The translations under genes were made by a program, and so were the position numbers. A stretch of DNA of 42,605 bases. It comes from a virus. Positions 7,093 to 13,372 of the stretch are shown here, piece by piece (the first letter of the stretch is position 1; each line of letters starts with the position of its first letter). Location of the stretch: IMG/VR virus record IMGVR_UViG_3300022074_000108, positions 1 to 42,605 of that record; one strand, written 5' to 3'. Under the pieces are notes generated by a model. It made no database searches and was not told where the DNA came from. It saw only the letters and a list, made by a program, of their open reading frames with translations.

Positions 7093-7278
7093 ATGAAAAT
7101 AGACGCAATAGAAAATATTCTAAATGACATGCTACAGTCACTGTATGAATTTAAAAGTGGTGATGTTGTATATTATCAAAGACAAGTCAATAGAATTATC
7201 AACCATGTTAAAAACCAAGACAAATCAAATAAAGCATTGTTGATCGATAGAAAAACGCAAGATTATCACAATGCTTAA
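7093..7278 (+). CDS. Hypothetical small protein
   Basis: The 61-residue helical protein is unrecognised. TAAGGAG provides a strong ribosome binding site. It opens a tight cluster of five small genes behind the promoter at 7020. Confidence 0.65.
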   Translation: MKIDAIENILNDMLQSLYEFKSGDVVYYQRQVNRIINHVKNQDKSNKALLIDRKTQDYHNA

Positions 7279-7447
7279 ACACGAAAATTATATGCTAGTG
7301 CATCAAACACTAGATCTGGTTTTTGAACATTTCTTAAAAAATCAAAAACTGTTTATGACAACTCAAGAAGAAATGGATTTCACCAAAGTTGAAAAATATC
7401 TTCATAACCTAATCACAACCAAGCGGAGGAAAAATAATGAAAGTTAA
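7271..7447 (+). CDS. Hypothetical small protein (58 residues)
   Basis: An intact 58-residue frame from ATG 7271 fills what would otherwise be a 158-base hole between two genes, overlapping the upstream gene by 8 bases and the downstream gene by 11. The protein (MLKHENYMLVHQTLDLVFEH at its start) is predicted helical with a basic tail TTKRRKNNES. There is no clear ribosome binding site, so translation probably depends on coupling. Confidence 0.6.
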   Translation: MLKHENYMLVHQTLDLVFEHFLKNQKLFMTTQEEMDFTKVEKYLHNLITTKRRKNNES

Positions 7448-7667
7448 AAATTTCATCAAATGTCTTGAGTCTCTTGACGAAGAAGGTATAGACGATCCTT
7501 ACGAGCTAGAAATGGTTTTGCACCCCTCAGTCAACATGGGGGCAGACCTAATTTGGTTCGGTATGGGGTACAGTCATAATAAACATATGATATATTTTAC
7601 AACTAAAACGACTCTCCTACAAGAGGGCTATAGTGAAGAAGTTATAAAATCAATGGAGGAAGGCTAA
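7437..7667 (+). CDS. Hypothetical small protein
   Basis: The 76-residue protein has a GCGGAGG ribosome binding site. The N-terminal VKNFIKCLESLDEEG followed by DPYELEMVLHPS resembles small phage proteins of unknown role. The next gene starts on its stop codon (TAATG). Confidence 0.65.
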   Translation: MKVKNFIKCLESLDEEGIDDPYELEMVLHPSVNMGADLIWFGMGYSHNKHMIYFTTKTTLLQEGYSEEVIKSMEEG

Positions 7668-8065
7668 TGCAAATAGAAACGTGTGCTTTTATGCACGATA
7701 GGTACATTTTCGTAAATAATGTGCCTAGCGAATCATGGGAAGATATCATTAAAAGTAATTTTCACACAGCGATAGAAGAAATGTTGGATAAACCAATATT
7801 ATCTTACAATATTACTGTTCACTTTTGTCCACGCAGGGAAATACCAATCTCATATGACAGACGTAAAGTGTTAGGATATTACGATTTTATGGGTAACAAT
7901 ACTTGTATGATCTACGTTTATGATAAGATCAATCCAAAAAATATGTATCTTCTAACTTACGAAATGGTGTTGCGTATGAAAAAAGATTTTACTGATACTA
8001 CCTTACATTATAATCATGAGGGTAATCCTTGTCACTGTGAAAGGGGAAAAGAATATGCAATATGA
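7667..8065 (+). CDS. Hypothetical protein
   Basis: The 132-residue protein is unrecognised. It appears to be a single alpha/beta domain (LSYNITVHFCPRRE, TCMIYVYDKINPKNMYLLTY). It has a GGAGGAAGG site in the end of the preceding gene, and its own end overlaps the next gene by 11 bases. Confidence 0.65.
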   Translation: MQIETCAFMHDRYIFVNNVPSESWEDIIKSNFHTAIEEMLDKPILSYNITVHFCPRREIPISYDRRKVLGYYDFMGNNTCMIYVYDKINPKNMYLLTYEMVLRMKKDFTDTTLHYNHEGNPCHCERGKEYAI

Positions 8066-8234
8066 AGTAAGAACCATGCCCGATGGGGTCTATGTCGTAG
8101 TAGGCGACGGTAAACCAGTCACGACACATAGCTCTCACCTAGACGCACAAAGGGTCTCGGACCATATGAATAGGTTAGAGGAGCATAAACAAAAGCAGAG
8201 TTTGCTATATAGTACTGAAATGAAATCGGAATAA
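8055..8234 (+). CDS. Hypothetical small protein (59 residues)
   Basis: ATG 8055 is chosen because AAAGGGG lies upstream; the frame opens earlier at 8016. MQYEVRTMPDGVYVVVGDGK suggests a small beta-hairpin domain followed by a helix. Last gene of the early cluster. Confidence 0.6.
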   Translation: MQYEVRTMPDGVYVVVGDGKPVTTHSSHLDAQRVSDHMNRLEEHKQKQSLLYSTEMKSE

Positions 8235-8248
8235 AAAACAAAATCAGA

Positions 8249-8275
8249 TATTATAATATACGATATCTAATATCG
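8249..8275. repeat. AT-rich inverted repeats upstream of the terminase genes
   Basis: Two adjacent dyads lie in the 133-base gap: an AT-only palindrome around 8249-8260 and CGATAT/ATATCG (8261-8266 with 8270-8275, loop CTA). There is no T-run, so this is more like an operator or cruciform than a terminator. Nothing else in 8276-8330 stands out. Confidence 0.35.
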
Positions 8276-8330
8276 ATTATTTCCGTTTCGCGACAATGAG
8301 TGGGTTTAATTTCTAAGGATAAGAATTCAC

Positions 8331-8361
8331 TTGTTGCTTCTATTAAGCAGAGTTATATACT
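8331..8361 (+). promoter_or_regulatory. Possible promoter giving a leaderless terS transcript
   Basis: TTGTTG (8331-8336) and TATACT (8356-8361) are spaced 19 bases. The terS ATG begins at 8368, six bases past the -10 box and about where transcription should start, and no Shine-Dalgarno sequence lies close to the ATG. Confidence 0.4.
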
Positions 8362-8367
8362 ATAGAT

Positions 8368-8889
8368 ATGGCTAGAGCTAAAATTACACACCGTCCTAAA
8401 TTAGAAGTAGTTGCTAATCCTAAGATTGCTTTTGGATTGACGCCCAAGCAAGAAAAGTTTTGTAAAATCTATGCTACTCAGGAAGTTACTCAGACCGAGG
8501 CGGCGATTGAAGCAGGATATGCGATATCAAATGCACATGCGATTGCTAGTAAGATGCTTAATGGTAGAGACTTCCCCCAGATTTTGGATAGGATTCACCA
8601 ACTTAAGATTGAACTACAGCAGAAGTTTGAAGTCACTTTTGAAAGTCATGTTCGTAAACTATCACAGATTCGTGATGAATCATTAGCAAATCAAAACTTT
8701 GCATCTGCCGTCGCCGCAGAAAAAGCAAGAGGACAAGTTGCCGGATTATATATAGATAGAAAAGAAATACTCCATGGTAAGATTGACCAGATGGATCGTC
8801 AAGAAGTGATGGACGAAATAAAACGAATACAAGCAGAGTTCCCACAACTAGTCAATCATGTAGACTCTAAGGCAAAATCAAAAAATTAG
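8368..8889 (+). CDS. terS: Terminase small subunit
   Basis: The 173-residue protein begins with a basic stretch, then LTPKQEKFCKIYATQ followed by QTEAAIEAGY, the HTH opening of the Terminase_2 small-subunit family. A long helical oligomerisation region and an acidic/basic C-terminus follow. The protein recognises phage DNA and recruits the large subunit for packaging. Unusually, the large subunit gene lies about 2.8 kb downstream beyond an accessory island. Start chosen at the first ATG, with no ribosome binding site (see the leaderless promoter). Confidence 0.85.
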   Translation: MARAKITHRPKLEVVANPKIAFGLTPKQEKFCKIYATQEVTQTEAAIEAGYAISNAHAIASKMLNGRDFPQILDRIHQLKIELQQKFEVTFESHVRKLSQIRDESLANQNFASAVAAEKARGQVAGLYIDRKEILHGKIDQMDRQEVMDEIKRIQAEFPQLVNHVDSKAKSKN

Positions 8890-8912
8890 TAGATAAGAAA
8901 AGTAATCGTAAT

Positions 8913-8959
8913 GAGTAATTAGGTGTTTACAATGACGAACCTATGTAGTACTCTATAAC
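8913..8959 (+). promoter_or_regulatory. Promoter, GTGTTTACA class
   Basis: GAGTAATTAGGTGTTTACA (8913-8931) is followed after 14 bases by TAGTA (8946-8950) and then TCTATAAC, with the -10-like TATAAC at 8954-8959. The same boxes with identical spacing precede the 10969 gene, and the upstream 19 bases match 1731-1749 at 18 positions. The 22-base gap between TTTACA and TATAAC is long for plain sigma70, so an activator or another factor may be involved. Confidence 0.5.
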
Positions 8960-8997
8960 TAACTTAAACAACAAAACTCGTAGAAAGGGGTTTTATC

Positions 8998-9471
8998 ATG
9001 GCTAAATCAGCTTTAAAGGTTCAGGCACCTCAAAAGTCTAACACTACTATCTTCACTGGCATCAGTGGTTTATCTGCTGAGCGTATCAAATCACGTGAGG
9101 GTGTTACTCCAGCCGACATCACAGCTTTTGTTCAGCAACATGCTGGAGGCAATATTAACAATGTCGGTGTCAGGCTTACTGATACTGTTAATGTTAAGGA
9201 TGAGTTACCTTTTCCTTGGGAAAAGAAAAAAACTTTATATGAAGAAAATGGTACGGCAAAGTCCAGTCTTCGTGCAAAGGTCGTCTGGCAACTAATTAAT
9301 TCAGCTAAAGGCAAAGAGCCTCTTACTCTTGCAATGGTTGATCAGTTTCACAAATCAATTAAGGCACGTTCGTTTCATGCTTTACTTGATGCTCTTAATG
9401 GTGGACAATCCGCTAAGTCTACTTCCTGGGGTAAAAACTTCGTAGAGTTATACGTTATCCCTAAACAATAA
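8998..9471 (+). CDS. Hypothetical protein in a monocistronic unit
   Basis: The 157-residue protein is not recognised. It forms a single-gene unit with its own promoter (8913) and a strong terminator (9479). The leader ends in CTCGTAGAAAGGGG, a good ribosome binding site. The N-terminus is basic and Ser/Thr-rich, the centre has FPWEKKKTLYEENGTAKSSL, and the C-terminal half (LRAKVVWQLINSAKGK) looks helical. The strong isolated expression signals suggest an abundant product. Confidence 0.7.
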   Translation: MAKSALKVQAPQKSNTTIFTGISGLSAERIKSREGVTPADITAFVQQHAGGNINNVGVRLTDTVNVKDELPFPWEKKKTLYEENGTAKSSLRAKVVWQLINSAKGKEPLTLAMVDQFHKSIKARSFHALLDALNGGQSAKSTSWGKNFVELYVIPKQ

Positions 9472-9478
9472 TTATCAG

Positions 9479-9507
9479 CCCCCAGTTTTAGGACTGGGGG
9501 TTTTTTT
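9479..9507 (+). terminator. Rho-independent terminator
   Basis: CCCCCAGT (9479-9486) pairs with ACTGGGGG (9493-9500) around a TTTAGG loop, followed by seven T. It ends the 8998 unit. Confidence 0.95.
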
Positions 9508-9519
9508 AGACCTAGTATT

Positions 9520-9945
9520 ATGATTAAACCTGAAACTAAATTTTGGAATATAATTAAAAAACAGACCGAGGGAATCTGTCACTGGAGCCGTATAGAATCA
9601 TACACGGCAACTGGGATACCTGACTTGTCTGGATGTTATAAGGGGAACGAGGCTTGGTTTGAACTGAAAGTTTTAACAACAAGAAACGACAAGACGTACC
9701 CAGTATTTAGACCCCTCCAGATTGCATGGCAGACCTTAAGAACTCAGCACGGAGGTCGGGTTTATAACTTGGTTCATCATCCTTCGTCCGGGAGTCTATT
9801 AATTATTGATGGAAAAAACCTTGGACCGAGATTGATGGACCGTGACTTCAAGTACGATGGACGTCGACCGATCAACATGGATCAGGGGACGTGGCAAGTC
9901 TTATTTTCTCAAATGTTCTCGGGAGAGGATGGATGGATGGATTGA
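9520..9945 (+). CDS. PD-(D/E)XK endonuclease, VRR-NUC/resolvase-like
   Basis: The 141-residue protein shows the PD-(D/E)XK core: TATGIPDLSG with P34-D35, then WFELK with E48 and K50, followed by the RPLQIAWQTLR motif (64-74) typical of phage VRR-NUC or Holliday-junction resolvase-like nucleases. A role in recombination, branch removal before packaging, or host DNA attack is likely. The ATG lies only 13 bases past the terminator T-run, with no clear ribosome binding site or promoter, so its expression may depend on read-through. Confidence 0.75.
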   Translation: MIKPETKFWNIIKKQTEGICHWSRIESYTATGIPDLSGCYKGNEAWFELKVLTTRNDKTYPVFRPLQIAWQTLRTQHGGRVYNLVHHPSSGSLLIIDGKNLGPRLMDRDFKYDGRRPINMDQGTWQVLFSQMFSGEDGWMD

Positions 9946-10002
9946 CGATTCTATTTGAATCATATACATAGGCATAGTCATAAGTACAACAATATACTTG
10001 AT

Positions 10003-10066
10003 TCAAGTTGATTCACCTCCAGAAGTAGAAATCGTATGACACTTTTGTTATTGCTCTAATTAAATC
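10003..10066 (+). repeat. Duplicated intergenic control module, copy 1
   Basis: TCAAGTTGATTCAC (10003-10016) and TTATTGCTCTAATTAAATCA (from 10048) recur in the same order at 10535-10583, each time ending about 45 bases before a small gene. The 168-base gap 9946-10113 holds no gene. Likely a duplicated promoter or operator; no clean -35/-10 pair is seen. Confidence 0.55.
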
Positions 10067-10113
10067 ATGCCCCATACTATTTAAATAATTAAACAGCAAC
10101 TAAGGAGTTAACC

Positions 10114-10479
10114 ATGAGTACAAGAGCAGTTTATCAATTTATGGACCGTGCGACAAACGAAGTAATTTTATTCTACAAGCATCACGACGGATATCCACAC
10201 GGTTGGTTTGGAGCATTGGAGCGTATTAAAGCTGTCCTAGTGTTAGGTGCTTTTAACGATTTGCAAGTAATTAAGAAAGTTATGTTGGAGGTCGGTGCTA
10301 AAGAGCTCAAGGATCAAATGGAAGCAGACAGCAGTGACCAACAACACCGATACAATGTGGTTATGGACGACGGACAAGTGACACTTACCCATTACGATTG
10401 GCATCAGGACAAAGATAAATACCACTACATACTTGAGCACACTGGATGGAAACAAAGATGGATGGACGAAGCTGTTTAA
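10114..10479 (+). CDS. Conserved phage protein, 'MSTRA...DGYPxG' family
   Basis: The 121-residue protein starts MSTRAVYQFMDRATNEVILF and continues YKHHDGYPHGWFGALE, the hallmark of a small protein family found in many phages. The rest (VTLTHYDWHQDKDKYHYILE) fits the beta-strand half of that family. The function is not established. A TAAGGAG site precedes the ATG and a duplicated control module lies upstream. Confidence 0.75.
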   Translation: MSTRAVYQFMDRATNEVILFYKHHDGYPHGWFGALERIKAVLVLGAFNDLQVIKKVMLEVGAKELKDQMEADSSDQQHRYNVVMDDGQVTLTHYDWHQDKDKYHYILEHTGWKQRWMDEAV

Positions 10480-10495
10480 TCCATCACGGAAGGTA

Positions 10496-10510
10496 GGGGG
10501 CTCCGCCCTC
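10496..10510 (+). other. Short GC hairpin
   Basis: GGGGGC (10496-10501) and GCCCTC (10505-10510) can pair around TCC with one G-U pair. No T-run follows, so it is a weak or Rho-assisted terminator, or an mRNA 3' end stabiliser, for the 10114 gene. Confidence 0.35.
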
Positions 10511-10534
10511 AATCTTTCGACTGGGCGAACGGAG

Positions 10535-10583
10535 TCAAGTTGATTCACGACCAGATACTTTTTTTATTGCTCTATTTAAATCA
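10535..10583 (+). repeat. Duplicated intergenic control module, copy 2
   Basis: TCAAGTTGATTCAC (10535-10548) and TTATTGCTCTATTTAAATCA (10564-10583) repeat the module at 10003-10066, with 16 fewer bases between the two parts. It precedes the small membrane gene at 10630. Confidence 0.55.
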
Positions 10584-10629
10584 GGGAACATACTTAAAAC
10601 ATAAATTAACAAACTAATGGAGTTTAACT

Positions 10630-10788
10630 ATGGAAACCTTTAATTTTATTCTGTCATGGATATGTGTGCTACTTTCAATCGCCTTTCTTGCTATGTGTAT
10701 ATTCACAATGGAATGGCAATTGATCCTATGTGGCATGGCGATTACTTTCATAATGGTGTTAACATTACACAATCAGTTAAGCAAATGA
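10630..10788 (+). CDS. Small two-helix membrane protein (52 residues)
   Basis: An intact 52-residue frame begins at ATG 10630 with GGAG seven bases upstream. Almost the whole chain is hydrophobic: one segment from about 5 to 26 and another from about 29 to 46, separated by a short TMEWQ turn, ending LHNQLSK. This is the look of a small holin-like or inner-membrane accessory protein; the function is unproven. It has its own control module upstream and an ATGA overlap with a 17-residue hydrophobic frame. Confidence 0.6.
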   Translation: METFNFILSWICVLLSIAFLAMCIFTMEWQLILCGMAITFIMVLTLHNQLSK

Positions 10789-10838
10789 TCCTGCTTACAG
10801 CAATCGCAATCCTCATTGCAGTTTTCGTCATGGCTTAA
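10785..10838 (+). CDS. Possible 17-residue membrane micropeptide
   Basis: MILLTAIAILIAVFVMA starts on the stop of the preceding membrane gene (ATGA) and ends at TAA 10838. It is one uncharged hydrophobic helix. There is no separate ribosome binding site, so translation would need coupling. Too short to be sure. Confidence 0.3.
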   Translation: MILLTAIAILIAVFVMA

Positions 10839-10893
10839 TAGCTGTGGCGAAAATACCACACATAAATAAAAAAAAGTAAAAAAAGTAAAATAA

Positions 10894-10930
10894 GTGTTTA
10901 CAAACCTTTTTTAATTTAGTATTCTATAAT
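10894..10930 (+). promoter_or_regulatory. Promoter, GTGTTTACA class
   Basis: GTGTTTACA (10894-10902) is followed after exactly 14 bases by TAGTA (10917-10921) and TCTATAAT with TATAAT at 10925-10930. Arrangement and spacing are identical to 8923-8959. The TC at 10923-10924, inside the shared TCTATAA string, is one of only two GA/TC dinucleotides in 10850-11586. Confidence 0.6.
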
Positions 10931-10968
10931 TGCCACAACGGCTTAACCTTTAACATACGGAGTTTAAC

Positions 10969-11508
10969 ATGTTAAATACTTTTACAAATGTAACAAGTGC
11001 AGTTACACAAAAAAATGCACACACTGTAGCAAACCAAATGGTTGCTTTTATTAACGCCAATGGCGGTATTAATAAGTGGGCGTTGCTACTTAATAAAAAC
11101 GCTTTTACTGCTAACAACACTTTATTTGGTGGCGTTAATAGTAAGGGCTATTTATGGCAACCAATGCTAAAAGCACAAACCACACAAAATAGTGTGGCGG
11201 GTGCTATTTTGTGGGCTTGTGTAAATGGTGCAAATATAAACGCCATTAACAAGGTAGGTAAAACTACTTGCCCTAAAGCACACGCCAAGCTTGTTAACAT
11301 GGTTGTACCTACTGCACCTAAAGCAGTACCGTTAAACCAAATACAAGCTATACACCAACTTAGCGGTAGTAGTGTTTTAGCCAACGCCCAAAGCACACAA
11401 GGTTGTAGGCAAAACGCAGTTTGTGCCACTTTAATAGGTAGTTTTAGCTACCTTGCCAAAGGCACATACGGTACAAACTTTGCAACGCTTGTACCACTAG
11501 CTAGTTAA
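10969..11508 (+). CDS. Unknown protein encoded without GA or TC; no acidic residues
   Basis: The 179-residue protein is unrecognised. It contains no Asp or Glu and a single Arg (AGG), so it is strongly basic, with many Ala, Asn, Thr, Val and Lys. All Ser codons are AGT/AGC, Phe only TTT, Ile never ATC: all consequences of a reading frame without GA or TC. The pattern NQMVAFINANGGINKWALLL, GYLWQPMLKA and SVAGAILWACVNGANINAIN suggests a helical globular domain rather than random sequence. It is a monocistronic unit with a promoter (10894), GGAG site and terminator (11527). It is a real gene by signals and frame; its role is unknown. Confidence 0.8.
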   Translation: MLNTFTNVTSAVTQKNAHTVANQMVAFINANGGINKWALLLNKNAFTANNTLFGGVNSKGYLWQPMLKAQTTQNSVAGAILWACVNGANINAINKVGKTTCPKAHAKLVNMVVPTAPKAVPLNQIQAIHQLSGSSVLANAQSTQGCRQNAVCATLIGSFSYLAKGTYGTNFATLVPLAS

Positions 11509-11526
11509 AAACTAGCCCCACACATA

Positions 11527-11559
11527 GGGCTATGGCTTACAACCATAGCCCCTTTTTTT
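11527..11559 (+). terminator. Rho-independent terminator
   Basis: GGGCTATGG (11527-11535) pairs with CCATAGCCC (11543-11551) around a seven-base loop, followed by a T-run 11553-11559. It ends the 10969 unit and is itself free of GA and TC. Confidence 0.95.
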
Positions 11560-11582
11560 GGTGTAGTTGCTTAACATGTTAA

Positions 11583-11608
11583 GTATCCCCCCCGAGACGG
11601 GGAGATAC
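11583..11608 (+). other. GC-rich hairpin in the terS-terL island
   Basis: GTATC (11583-11587) pairs with GATAC (11604-11608) and CCCCG (11590-11594) with CGGGG (11598-11602), loop AGA. There is no T-run. It begins where the GA/TC-free tract ends. The remaining gap to the terminase start (11609-11736) shows no gene and no good Shine-Dalgarno before 11737. Confidence 0.5.
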
Positions 11609-11736
11609 ATGTATAGGTGTCAGGCTATACAGGTTCCAGACGAATCACACCATATCAGAAAATTATTTGTACATGACCCCCCTTTTGTGTATATATAGAA
11701 TCAGGTTCATGGTCCGTGGAAAAATTTTTATAAAAA

Positions 11737-13209
11737 ATGACAAAAGCCCCTTTAAACATACCTGAAGAAAAACTAAAGCATTACTTACGTTTGATAGAAA
11801 AACAGAAAGCGTTGACTACGTCTGAACAAGCTCGTGGTGATTTTATGCAATACGTTAAGTGTATATGGGAAGAGTTTATACAAGGCGAACACCATAAGAT
11901 AATGGCAAAAAAATTTAACGACTTGGCTACTGGAAAAATAAAACGACTTATTGTTAATATGCCACCGAGACATACTAAGTCTGAGTTTGCTAGTTTTTTG
12001 TTACCGTCTTGGTTGATGGGACGTAACCCAAAGTTAAAGATAATACAAGCTACGCACACTGGTGAACTTGCCGTGAGGTTTGGACGTAAGGTAAGAAACT
12101 TAATGGCGAGTGGCGAGTATAACCAAGTTTTCCCAGAAGTTAAGTTACGGTCAGACAGCCTCGCGGCTGGACGATGGGAAACAAATGATGGAGGTGAATA
12201 CTTCGCGGCTGGAGTAGGTGGAGCAATAACTGGTCGTGGTGCAGATTTAATGATAATAGATGACCCCCATTCTGAACAAGATGCGATGAGTCCATCCGCT
12301 TTGGAGAACGCATATGAATGGTACACCTCAGGTCCTCGCCAAAGACTTCAGCCTGGAGGAGCGATAGTTATCGTTATGACAAGGTGGAGTGAGATAGATT
12401 TAACTGGTAAATTAATGAAGCAACAAGCTAGAGATATTTTGGCTGACCAATGGGAGGTCGTTGAGTTCCCTGCTATTTTACCAGATGGAAAGGCAATGTG
12501 GTCTAACTTTTGGAAAGTGGAAGAACTGTTAAAGGTCAAGGCATCATTGTCCGTTGGTAAGTGGGAAGCTCAGTGGCAACAAAACCCTACGAGTGAAACA
12601 AGTGCTATACTAAAAAGAGAGTGGTGGAAAAAGTGGGAGAAAGAAGATATACCCCCATTGAATTATGTGATGCAGTCTTATGATACTGCGTTTAGTAAAA
12701 AAGAGACAGCGGACTTTTCAGCAATAACTACTTGGGGTGTTTTTTACCCAGATGAGGGTGGACCTCCCAACATTATTCTTTGTGATGCTAGGCGTGGCAG
12801 ATGGGACTTCCCCGAACTAAAAAAGATTGCGTATGAAGAATATAAATATTGGGATCCAGAATGTGTCTTGATTGAGGCGAAAGCATCAGGTATGCCATTG
12901 ACTCACGAACTAAGGCAGATGGGCATTCCTATACAAAATTATACACCGAGTAGAGGTAACGATAAATTTACAAGAGTTAATTCAGTTGCACCTTTATTAG
13001 AAAGTGGGTTAGTATGGTCACCAGATACTCGTTGGGCTGAAGAAGTTATTGAAGAGTGTGCGAGTTTTCCTGCTGGAGAGCATGATGACTTTGTTGATAC
13101 AGTAACCCAAGCGTTACGAAGATTTAGAGAAGGCGGATTTATAACCCACCCAGAGGATGAAGTTTATGAGCCAGAATATGTACCTAGAAATACAGTCTAC
13201 TACGGTTGA
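11737..13209 (+). CDS. terL: Terminase large subunit
   Basis: The 490-residue protein is a complete packaging motor and nuclease. Walker A-like PPRHTKS at 76-82, Walker B LMIIDD at 171-176, coupling motif MTRW at 214-217, then an RNase H-like nuclease with D316 (SYDTAF), E380 (LIEAK) and EHDDFVD at 448-454. It pumps DNA into the prohead using ATP and cuts the concatemer. Length is normal. No good ribosome binding site is seen before the ATG. Confidence 0.97.
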   Translation: MTKAPLNIPEEKLKHYLRLIEKQKALTTSEQARGDFMQYVKCIWEEFIQGEHHKIMAKKFNDLATGKIKRLIVNMPPRHTKSEFASFLLPSWLMGRNPKLKIIQATHTGELAVRFGRKVRNLMASGEYNQVFPEVKLRSDSLAAGRWETNDGGEYFAAGVGGAITGRGADLMIIDDPHSEQDAMSPSALENAYEWYTSGPRQRLQPGGAIVIVMTRWSEIDLTGKLMKQQARDILADQWEVVEFPAILPDGKAMWSNFWKVEELLKVKASLSVGKWEAQWQQNPTSETSAILKREWWKKWEKEDIPPLNYVMQSYDTAFSKKETADFSAITTWGVFYPDEGGPPNIILCDARRGRWDFPELKKIAYEEYKYWDPECVLIEAKASGMPLTHELRQMGIPIQNYTPSRGNDKFTRVNSVAPLLESGLVWSPDTRWAEEVIEECASFPAGEHDDFVDTVTQALRRFREGGFITHPEDEVYEPEYVPRNTVYYG

Positions 13210-13372
13210 GTTGACACCACAGCAATTATGTCATGAAATAGAAATGCTGTCTAGTGCGTGGGTTTTGAATGATCCTGAGTTTGAACCACTAAGTTCTAGC
13301 GATATAAGACAAAATGTGGCACAATTACTAAGAAGCAAATTTTTTGTAATAGAAGGAGGGTTGCGTGGCTGA
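13166..13372 (+). CDS. Hypothetical small protein between terminase and portal
   Basis: The 68-residue protein overlaps the end of terL by 44 bases and the portal start by 8. ATG 13166 is preferred because AGAGG (13152-13156) is nine bases upstream; ATG 13157 or 13178 are also possible. The core LTPQQLCHEIEMLSSAWVLN followed by IRQNVAQLLRSKF is helical. The position suggests a head-assembly accessory, but the family is not recognised. Confidence 0.6.
   Translation: MSQNMYLEIQSTTVELTPQQLCHEIEMLSSAWVLNDPEFEPLSSSDIRQNVAQLLRSKFFVIEGGLRG

Larger units (their letters stand above)
10961..11586. other. GA/TC-free tract spanning a whole gene and its terminator
   Basis: Reading every base, no GA and no TC occurs from the A of the GGAG ribosome binding site (10961) to the T at 11586. 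In the flanking 10850-10960 the only cases are TC at 10923 (promoter) and GA at 10960 (Shine-Dalgarno). By comparison, 11761-11820, 11881-11940 and 12001-12060 hold 6, 4 and 4 GA/TC steps. GA is the reverse complement of TC, so the rule holds on both strands. Confidence 0.9.

Noticed and set aside
10656-10838. 60-codon + frame overlapping the 10630 membrane gene
   Set aside because: No ribosome binding site at 10656; the 10630 frame has GGAG at correct spacing. Only its last 17 codons, from ATG 10785, are kept as a possible peptide.
11148-11429. Open antisense frame of 93 codons opposite the GA/TC-free gene
   Set aside because: With no GA or TC on either strand, TGA stops cannot occur and open frames become long by chance; there is no ribosome binding site or promoter.
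11781-12326. Antisense 181-codon frame within terL
   Set aside because: Lies opposite a strongly conserved terminase; no start signals.
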